Source of the DNA: Candidatus Nitrospira neomarina
Lineage (GTDB): Bacteria; Nitrospirota; Nitrospiria; Nitrospirales; UBA8639
Length of the DNA stretch: 64,000 nt
Assembly: GCF_032051675.1 (NCBI RefSeq)
Contig: NZ_CP116968.1
Location: forward strand, 4,457,001-4,521,000
Direction: 5' to 3'
The stretch's first letter is position 1. Each line of letters starts with the position of its first letter. The notes under the pieces are model-generated. The model had not been told where the DNA came from and ran no database searches. It was given only the letters and a program-made list of their open reading frames with translations. The translations under genes were made by a program, and so were the position numbers. Shown here piece by piece: positions 45,302-52,060 of the stretch.

Positions 45302-46786
45302 ATGGACGGAATACTTAAACAAGAAGCCACCCATGCGGTCGATACGGCAATTTTATTAACGTCGGTCGGCGTCTTTGACCCCGGAGCCGTTGGGACAGGT
45401 GATGCAGTTCCCAGTCCCTTGACTCGTGTCGGCGGCATGACGCTGTTCCAACGGGCGGTGTTCACGTTGCAGCGAGGCGGAATTTCTCAAATTTGGGTGT
45501 TAGCTGGGCCGGAAGAACAAGCTCTTCGTCAGTTACTTCGTGAAGATAGCCGGGTACAGGCCGCCGTCCGTTGGTTGCCGGTTCGGGAATTCCCTCCTCA
45601 TGACCCTCAGACCTGGGAAGCGCTTGCGGAGGAAATAAATGGAGCCTGTATGATCGTGGGTTGCCATACCGTGTATTCTCCCGCATTGATCCAGCGCTTG
45701 CGAGTTGAAGGATCTCAAGGAAAGGCAGTCGTAGTCGTTGGTCATCCTGAGGAAGGACATCACCGGGGAAATCCCGGGGTGGCGTTCCGGCCTGAGGGCT
45801 TGGAGGGACGATCAACCTCGACGGTGGTCTTCCATGACCAGGCAGTTTCCCAGACGTCCCAGTCCTCAACGAAAAATCAGACTCCTGATCGAAGCCGGTT
45901 GCCGCTGGTTGGAGATCTTCTAGTTCTCCCAGCCAGGCTCTTGGGAATTTCAGGCGTGTTACATGCGAATGGCACGAATCCCCTTCGGTTGGCATTGGAG
46001 CAAGCGGCAGTGGAAGGGACGATTCAAACCCTTGGCGGCGCTTCTCAGTGGTTCAGAGATGTTCGTGGGCCTAAGGGGCCCCAACTCGCTGAGCGGACGC
46101 TGTTGGAGGCACTCCAGACAATTAAAGGTGGTTTGGATGGGTTGGTGGATCGTTATGTGAATCGTAAATGTTCCGGTCTGCTGACGCATGGGTTTTTGCG
46201 GTTGGGATGGTCACCGAACATGATTACGATGCTATCCATGGTCGTAGGGCTCGTGGGTGCGGGGCTTTTTGTGCCAGGGTCATGGAAGCTTGCCATTCTC
46301 GGGGGACTGATCTTGCAATTGTCTGTCATCATTGATTGCTGCGATGGGGAGGTCGCCCGGCTGACGTTTTCAGAGTCCAAGTTTGGGCAAGAACTCGATA
46401 TTTGGGCAGATAATATCGTGCACATTGTGTTGTTTGCCGCCATCGCCTGCGGGGCGTTTCTCCAGGGGCCGTGGGAGCATACGCACCTCCCCCTTCTGCT
46501 TGGGGCCTCAGCGGTTTTAGCGAATGTCGTGTCGTTACTGTTAGTCAATCATGCGCGGCAATTGCGATCTCGTCCTCGTGAAATTCGGCAACTCACAGAA
46601 CAAGAACGATCCAATATTGATTTTATGTTGGGCAAAGTCGCCAATCGCGATTTTTCCATCATGGTGCTACTGAGTGCTGGCTTTGGCTTCCTGCACTGGT
46701 TTTTGGCCCTGGCCGCGATTGGCTCGTGGCTCTTTGTCATGTCGATGGCCTGGATGCTTCGCCGTAGTCTTATCCCTCGTGCTTAA
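45302..46786 (+). CDS. CDP-alcohol phosphotransferase with a degenerate nucleotidyltransferase-like N-terminus
   Basis: The product has 494 residues. The first 280 resemble a nucleotidyltransferase fold (TLFQRAVFTLQRGGISQIWV), but the usual GxGxRL...PK loop is absent; instead AVGTGDAVPSPLTRVGGM. The C-terminal half is a CDP-alcohol phosphatidyltransferase with six membrane segments and the full signature DCCDGEVARLTF...GQELDIWAD. This architecture resembles bifunctional IPCT/DIPPS enzymes. Here it would transfer AEP phosphonate from CDP-AEP to a lipid alcohol or an inositol-like acceptor at the membrane. The acceptor is unknown. Confidence 0.85.
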   Translation: MDGILKQEATHAVDTAILLTSVGVFDPGAVGTGDAVPSPLTRVGGMTLFQRAVFTLQRGGISQIWVLAGPEEQALRQLLREDSRVQAAVRWLPVREFPPHDPQTWEALAEEINGACMIVGCHTVYSPALIQRLRVEGSQGKAVVVVGHPEEGHHRGNPGVAFRPEGLEGRSTSTVVFHDQAVSQTSQSSTKNQTPDRSRLPLVGDLLVLPARLLGISGVLHANGTNPLRLALEQAAVEGTIQTLGGASQWFRDVRGPKGPQLAERTLLEALQTIKGGLDGLVDRYVNRKCSGLLTHGFLRLGWSPNMITMLSMVVGLVGAGLFVPGSWKLAILGGLILQLSVIIDCCDGEVARLTFSESKFGQELDIWADNIVHIVLFAAIACGAFLQGPWEHTHLPLLLGASAVLANVVSLLLVNHARQLRSRPREIRQLTEQERSNIDFMLGKVANRDFSIMVLLSAGFGFLHWFLALAAIGSWLFVMSMAWMLRRSLIPRA

Positions 46787-47777
46787 ACTGCTTTTCCTGA
46801 TCGTCGGCCTTGCGGCCCTGGTCGGGATTGTTCTCCACATCGGCCTCGAACCGATTGAGCAGACCGTTTCTCAATTAGGTATCCTACATCTCGGGCTCAT
46901 CCTCCTTCCCATGATTCTGGTCTACGGGTTAGAAGCCTTGGGATGGCAACTCACTCTGGGTTCTCATGCTCGCAATGTCGGGTTCATGCAGTTATTTGCC
47001 ATTCGGATGGCTGGCGAAACCGTAAATGTCACGACTCCCACGGCCTATGTCGGTGGGGAGCCCCTGAAGGCCTATCTTCTCAAACGATACGGGGTGCCAA
47101 TGGTGGATGGGTTGGCATCCGTGATTACCGCGAAGACCACCATGACCTTCGCTCAAGTGCTTTTTATCTTGCTGGGATTGGCGATGGCTTTTTGGATACT
47201 TGGCGATTCAGGTCATTCCTGGATGGCGATGCTGGTCAGTGTGGGAGTCTTAGCGTTTGGAGTCGGGCTGTTTGTGCTGCTCCAACGTCGGGGTCTCGGT
47301 ATGGGGTGCTTGGGCCTTTTACGGTCATGCGGTATCAGGTTCTCCTTTCTTGAAAAACGAGAACCACAACTCCAGGAGCTGGACGGCACGATCCGTGGAT
47401 TTTATTCTCAGCACCGGCAGACCTTTTATGCGGCGTTGGGCGTATTTTTTTTGGCGTGGATGATGGAAACGCTTGAGGTCTATGCCATTCTCTACTTTCT
47501 CGGTGTGAGGATCGATGTGTGGGTAGCTCTTTCAATCGCGGCGCTCACGGTGCTCATTAAAGGCGGAACATTTTTCATTCCGGGAAGCCTGGGTGCACAA
47601 GAAGGGGGATACACCCTACTATTGATGACGTTTGGTTATTCGGAAGTGACGGGAATCACTTTTGCGCTTATTCGACGAATGCGAGAAATCCTCTGGATTG
47701 TCTTTGGACTTATTTGCCTGATGGTGTTGAAAGGTCGGAGTGGTGAGCCGGACCAGATGACCTCGTTGGAACGGTAG
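46779..47777 (+). CDS. Flippase-like membrane protein (UPF0104/LPG synthase TM domain family)
   Basis: The start is GTG at 46779 (MLKLLFLIVGLAALVGIVLH), overlapping the previous gene by eight bases; 332 residues. About eight membrane segments are seen. The family motif MAGETVNVTTPTAYVGGEPLKAYLLKR is characteristic of UPF0104/AglD-like proteins, and IPGSLGAQEGGYTLLLM is the second motif. Members often act with lipid-linked products. As the last gene of the operon it could translocate or shield the phosphonate-modified lipid. That role is inference. Confidence 0.85.
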   Translation: MLKLLFLIVGLAALVGIVLHIGLEPIEQTVSQLGILHLGLILLPMILVYGLEALGWQLTLGSHARNVGFMQLFAIRMAGETVNVTTPTAYVGGEPLKAYLLKRYGVPMVDGLASVITAKTTMTFAQVLFILLGLAMAFWILGDSGHSWMAMLVSVGVLAFGVGLFVLLQRRGLGMGCLGLLRSCGIRFSFLEKREPQLQELDGTIRGFYSQHRQTFYAALGVFFLAWMMETLEVYAILYFLGVRIDVWVALSIAALTVLIKGGTFFIPGSLGAQEGGYTLLLMTFGYSEVTGITFALIRRMREILWIVFGLICLMVLKGRSGEPDQMTSLER

Positions 47778-47886
47778 GGGACAAACTGGATGATTCCGTA
47801 GAAATATTCGGTGACTTGAACTCTCAGGGTCTATTGTGAATAATCGGACTCTCACGAATAGTTGCCCGAGAAAGGATGAGGTAACG

Positions 47887-48318
47887 ATGGATATTGAACT
47901 GGGAAAGAATACCCTTCGGAATACCGATGGCGTCTTTATCGCTCACGGTAAAGAACAGCTTCGTATTGAGTGGTTGGAAGAGGAGAAAAAATTGGCATTG
48001 AGTATGGGTGTGTTTATGCCAACCGGAACGGAAGTGGCCAAATTGCAACGCAACGTCTGGGAACACAACCCTGGCGATCGGTTTGTCCTTACCGAGTTGC
48101 CGGATAGCGTCAAGGTGGAAGATACGACCCTGAAGACCCTCGTCATGGAAATCCACAAAAAGTCCCACCAAGCTGTGGCCATTCCTTCTGCAAAATTTTA
48201 TACCTCGAAAGGCACCTTGTCTGAAATCTCCCCGGAATGGTGGCGGGTTGGTAACAAAATGGAACTGACCGGCATAGATGCCGACCTCGAAGGGGGCAGC
48301 ATCGAACTCCCTGAATAA
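47887..48318 (+). CDS. Uncharacterised soluble protein
   Basis: The ATG at 47887 after GATGAGGTAACG gives 143 residues; a longer frame begins at 47836. No signal peptide or membrane segment. It starts MDIELGKNTLRNTDGVFIAH and has EWLEEEKKLALSMGVFMPTG, EHNPGDRFVLTELPD and SPEWWRVGNKMELTGI. The mixed beta look and acidic ends suggest a compact cytoplasmic protein. I do not recognise it. It is followed by a strong bidirectional terminator. Confidence 0.6.
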   Translation: MDIELGKNTLRNTDGVFIAHGKEQLRIEWLEEEKKLALSMGVFMPTGTEVAKLQRNVWEHNPGDRFVLTELPDSVKVEDTTLKTLVMEIHKKSHQAVAIPSAKFYTSKGTLSEISPEWWRVGNKMELTGIDADLEGGSIELPE

Positions 48319-48345
48319 CTCGACGTCGCCAAATTCCCTCTTTTT

Positions 48346-48366
48346 TTTGGCCAAGGGCCAAATTTT
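48346..48366. terminator. Bidirectional terminator between convergent genes
   Basis: A perfect seven-base stem TTTGGCC / GGCCAAA with loop AAG spans 48346-48362. It is followed by TTTTC on the plus strand and preceded by a run of eight T (A on the minus strand), so it can serve genes on both sides. Confidence 0.7.
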
Positions 48367-48565
48367 CTAGCTCTTTTTGCTCAATTGGTATGTGGGAAAT
48401 GAAGCTATGGAAATAGGTCCCGGCTTGTGAGGCCAAGTCCTATTTTTTTTTGTGGTTGAGCCAAAATGTGAGGTGAGCATCCGGAAGCGGGGTTCTGCGG
48501 AGTCGTGACGAAACTGTCGTCGATGCTCTGAAGGCCATCAAGAATGGCCATGTCAAAAAATGAGG

Positions 48566-49501
48566 CTACTTCACTGCCGTCTTGGCGCGGGCCATCATGC
48601 GACAGAAGGAGCAGGTTCCCGCGGTCGTGGGTTGGCTGCATACGGTACAGGGTTGCAAGGTGGTTTGGTCGATCTGGCTCATAGATGGGGCCACAGAGGA
48701 TGATTTTTCCTGTCTATCAAGGAATCCCCAATAAAACCGTTGCTTGGTTCCCGGGGATTCCGCTTCCAAGCGATTAAGCGCGTCTTTATACACCAACATC
48801 TTTGCGCCTTTAGCCATCGGGCATTCTTCGACTAAATAGTCAATCCGGTTGACCACAGCATAGGCCGCAATCTCCCGTTCGGTCATTCGGTAGAGCGGTT
48901 TTACTTTTTTCGCAAAGCCTTCGACGGAGGCGGGAAGGGTTGGCGACTGTTTCTGCAAATATTCCTCCTGCCACTGCAGGACATTGCCCAGAAGTCTGGC
49001 CGCCTCATCATCTAAATTATGGCCGGTGGCCATCACGTCGTAGTGGTTTTGCCAGGCTACCCGATTAAACTGATACCGTTTAATCGTGCCACAGGCAGAG
49101 CATGTGGGGCGCTTGATCAGATTAGCCAATTCTTTAATGCCGGCTCCTGCGTCTTCTTCCACGGTATGAATCGTCAGTTGGGATCCGCAGGGTTCAGCCA
49201 CCACTTTGGCAAACTGTTCGACTTTTTCTTTTGACCGGCTGGAATAACCGGGGATGCCTAAATCAACATACAAGGCATCGACCCGATAGCCTAATTTCAG
49301 AAGAATTTCCCAAAGGGTCAGGCTGTCTTTCCCTCCGGAAACGGCAACCAGAACGCGATCTTCAGGGGAAAACATTTGTTGAGCCTTAATGGCTCGTTGC
49401 ACCTGGGTTCGGACAAATTCAGTGAGACAGCCCCCACAAAACGCCGTATTGTGCCTTGGTAGTCCCAGCACCGCCCGTTTTGGACATTTTCGGCAGCGCA
49501 T
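48566..49501 (-). CDS. ttuA: TtuA-like tRNA thiolation enzyme (N-type ATP pyrophosphatase)
   Basis: The ATG at 49501 follows GGAGGG; 311 residues. The PP-loop is VLVAVSGGKDSL (SGGKDS at 55-60). Both TtuA zinc fingers are present: N-terminal CRKC...CGGC and C-terminal CTVC...CSFC. The iron-sulfur ligands appear as CSACG and ECPMAKG. This double-finger arrangement fits TtuA/TIGR00269 rather than TtcA. In Thermus TtuA makes 2-thioribothymidine at tRNA position 54. The sulfur carrier gene lies five bases upstream, which strengthens the call. Confidence 0.82.
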   Translation of the reverse strand: MRCRKCPKRAVLGLPRHNTAFCGGCLTEFVRTQVQRAIKAQQMFSPEDRVLVAVSGGKDSLTLWEILLKLGYRVDALYVDLGIPGYSSRSKEKVEQFAKVVAEPCGSQLTIHTVEEDAGAGIKELANLIKRPTCSACGTIKRYQFNRVAWQNHYDVMATGHNLDDEAARLLGNVLQWQEEYLQKQSPTLPASVEGFAKKVKPLYRMTEREIAAYAVVNRIDYLVEECPMAKGAKMLVYKDALNRLEAESPGTKQRFYWGFLDRQEKSSSVAPSMSQIDQTTLQPCTVCSQPTTAGTCSFCRMMARAKTAVK

Positions 49502-49505
49502 GTGT

Positions 49506-49700
49506 TTACCCTCCGGATATGACCGGGCGGATTTCAATGCTATCCCCATCCGCTACGGTTTCGTCTTCGGTCATGAGATCCTGCCCGCGTATGATCAAGA
49601 AAGCCTCAGGGATTAAATTGAGTTCTTTGAAAATGTCGGCAACCCGTTTGGGGCCTTGGATGACCAGGTCACGAGTGGGATGGCTAAGATGGACTTTCAT
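49506..49700 (-). CDS. ttuB: TtuB-like ubiquitin-fold sulfur carrier (MoaD/ThiS type)
   Basis: The frame encodes 64 residues, a beta-grasp protein with strands MKVHLSHPTRDLVI and AFLIIRGQDLMTEDETVADG and the essential C-terminal Gly-Gly (PVISGG). Carboxyl-terminal activation and thiocarboxylation would be expected. It precedes the TtuA gene by a few bases in one transcript, so it probably donates sulfur to that enzyme. ThiS or MoaD roles are possible, but no thiamine or molybdopterin genes are near. Confidence 0.8.
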   Translation of the reverse strand: MKVHLSHPTRDLVIQGPKRVADIFKELNLIPEAFLIIRGQDLMTEDETVADGDSIEIRPVISGG

Positions 49701-49942
49701 AGGTTCGAATCATAAAGACAGGTTCATGGGATTGGCAACTGATTTAAATAATGCGACTTTTTGTCTTCGCCAGAGGGAAGTTTGCTATTGCTTCCCAGCA
49801 AGTCCGTTTGCCGAACAACCTAATGGGCCATAATGTAGAGTGAACGGAAGACCTATGATAGGATGCAGATACTTACCTTTCTCACAAATGAACACCCGTC
49901 ACGCGAGATAGCTCACTTATTATGGATAACGAAGGAGCAAGA

Positions 49943-52033
49943 ATGAAACCCGCATGCGATTCGCTGGACCAGCTTTGTATTAACACCATTCGTACCTTAT
50001 CGATGGATGCGGTGCAAGCCGCAAACTCCGGGCATCCCGGTACTCCGATGGCCTTGGCTCCTGTCGCCTATTGGCTCTGGAATCGGATCTTGCGTTCTGA
50101 TCCAAGCGATCCCATCTGGCCGAATCGAGATCGGTTTGTTCTCTCGGCCGGGCATGCATCAATGTTGCTTTATTCCCTGTTGCATCTCTGTGGCGTGAAA
50201 TCGGTGAACGGGCAATATGAGCAATTGGGTGAGCTTTCGGTGACGTTGGAGGACATTAAACGGTTCCGGCAATTAGAGAGTAAATGCCCTGGTCATCCTG
50301 AGTATCGTTGGACTTCGGGTATCGAAACGACGACCGGTCCCTTAGGTCAGGGTGTCGCAACCAGTGTGGGCATGGCGATTGCGCAACGATGGATGGCCGA
50401 GTATTTCAATCGCCCGGATTTTGAAATGTTTAACTATAATGTGTATGCCATTTGTGGTGATGGGTGTTTAATGGAAGGGGTGTCCTCGGAGGCGGCATCT
50501 CTTGCCGGACACCTTAAATTGTCGAATCTCTGTTGGATCTATGATAACAATAAGATCACCATTGAAGGCCATACGGACCTGGCTTTTTCTGAAGATGTGG
50601 CCACTCGGTTTATCGCCTATGGCTGGAATGTGACTCGTGTGGGGGATGCCAATGATCTCAAGATGCTGGATCGGGCATTTGGCACATTTTTCAAGGAATC
50701 AGATCGTCCGACCCTGATCATTGTCGACAGCCATATTGGGTATGGAGCTCCGAATAAACAGGATACGCATTCGGCTCATGGTGAACCCTTGGGTGAAGAA
50801 GAAATCCGGTTAGCCAAACGCTATTATGGTTGGCCGGAAGACACACGATTTCTTGTGCCCGAGGAAGTGCCCGTTCATTTTCAACAGGGTATCGGGAAAC
50901 GAGGCAAAGAGTTGCGGACCGCGTGGATGGCCCGGTTTGCAGACTATCAAACCAAATATCCGGAATTGGCTGGCCACTTGTATCACATGCAACATCGACA
51001 ATTGCCCGATGGCTGGGACCGTAAAGTTCCTGTTTTTCCGCCTGACGCCAAGGGACTTGCCGGGCGGGAAGTGTCGGGAATCGTATTGAATGCGTTGGCA
51101 GCTACTATTCCCTGGTTCTTTGGTGGGGCCGCAGACCTGGCTCCCTCCACGAAGACTCGATTAACTTTTGAGGGAGCCGGGGATTTGACCGGCAGCAATC
51201 CATCAGGACGGAATATCCATTTTGGGGTTCGGGAGCATGCGATGGGCGCGATTTTGAATGGCCTGTCTTTGTCAAAAGTTCGCCCCTATGGCTCAGGGTT
51301 TCTGATCTTTAGCGATTATGCCAGACCGGCCATCCGGTTAAGTGCCTTGATGGAAATTCCTGTCGTGCATATCTTTACCCATGATTCCATTGGGGTCGGG
51401 GAAGATGGACCGACCCACCAGCCCATTGAACAAATCTCTTCGCTTCGCGCAATTCCCGGGTTAATGGTGTTTCGCCCTGGAGATGCCAACGAAATTGTCG
51501 AAGCGTGGAAGGTGATTATGGAATTGCGGCATGAACCGGTGATTATGATCGTCTCGCGGCAGGCGATTCCCACATTGGATCGCACGAAATATGCGTCTGC
51601 GTCCGGCGTGGCCAAAGGCGCTTATATATTGGCGGACTCCCCAGATGGGTGCCCAGAAGTCTTATTGCTCGGAACGGGAAGCGAAGTCCCATTGTGCGTG
51701 CAAGCCCATGAGCAATTGGGGCTTGAAGGGATAAAAAGCCGGGTCGTCAGTATGCCTTCCTGGGAATTGTTCGAACAACAATCGGAAGACTATCGCCGCT
51801 CGGTCATTCCCCCCGATGTCGTCGCGCGGGTATCGGTCGAGCAAGCCTCTGTCTTTGGATGGGGGAACTATGTCGGAACCCAGGGCCATTCGATAGGGAT
51901 GAAATCGTTTGGCGCCTCGGCTCCGCTCAAGGAATTAGCTAAAAAATTTGGGTTTACGGTTGAGCATGTGGTGGCAGCGGCCAAGGCGCAGATTGCACGG
52001 CATCAAGCTCATGCGACAGCCGCTGACCGCTAA
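49943..52033 (+). CDS. tkt: Transketolase
   Basis: The ATG at 49943 with AAGGAG seven bases upstream is chosen over 49922; 696 residues. The TPP site is CGDGCLMEGVSSEAASLAGH...NNKITIEG. DAVQAANSGHPGTPMALAPV, LSAGHASMLLYSLLHL and HIFTHDSIGVGEDGPTHQPI are transketolase signatures. It exchanges two-carbon units in the pentose phosphate or Calvin pathway. It is followed after 27 bases by the transaldolase-isomerase fusion. Confidence 0.97.
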   Translation: MKPACDSLDQLCINTIRTLSMDAVQAANSGHPGTPMALAPVAYWLWNRILRSDPSDPIWPNRDRFVLSAGHASMLLYSLLHLCGVKSVNGQYEQLGELSVTLEDIKRFRQLESKCPGHPEYRWTSGIETTTGPLGQGVATSVGMAIAQRWMAEYFNRPDFEMFNYNVYAICGDGCLMEGVSSEAASLAGHLKLSNLCWIYDNNKITIEGHTDLAFSEDVATRFIAYGWNVTRVGDANDLKMLDRAFGTFFKESDRPTLIIVDSHIGYGAPNKQDTHSAHGEPLGEEEIRLAKRYYGWPEDTRFLVPEEVPVHFQQGIGKRGKELRTAWMARFADYQTKYPELAGHLYHMQHRQLPDGWDRKVPVFPPDAKGLAGREVSGIVLNALAATIPWFFGGAADLAPSTKTRLTFEGAGDLTGSNPSGRNIHFGVREHAMGAILNGLSLSKVRPYGSGFLIFSDYARPAIRLSALMEIPVVHIFTHDSIGVGEDGPTHQPIEQISSLRAIPGLMVFRPGDANEIVEAWKVIMELRHEPVIMIVSRQAIPTLDRTKYASASGVAKGAYILADSPDGCPEVLLLGTGSEVPLCVQAHEQLGLEGIKSRVVSMPSWELFEQQSEDYRRSVIPPDVVARVSVEQASVFGWGNYVGTQGHSIGMKSFGASAPLKELAKKFGFTVEHVVAAAKAQIARHQAHATAADR

Positions 52034-52060
52034 CTTTATCCTTTCAAGGAGAATCTCACC

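Noticed and set aside
42135..47777. Search for a PEP mutase frame in or near the phosphonate operon
   Set aside because: No frame in the window shows the PepM active-site pattern; none of the unassigned proteins fits.
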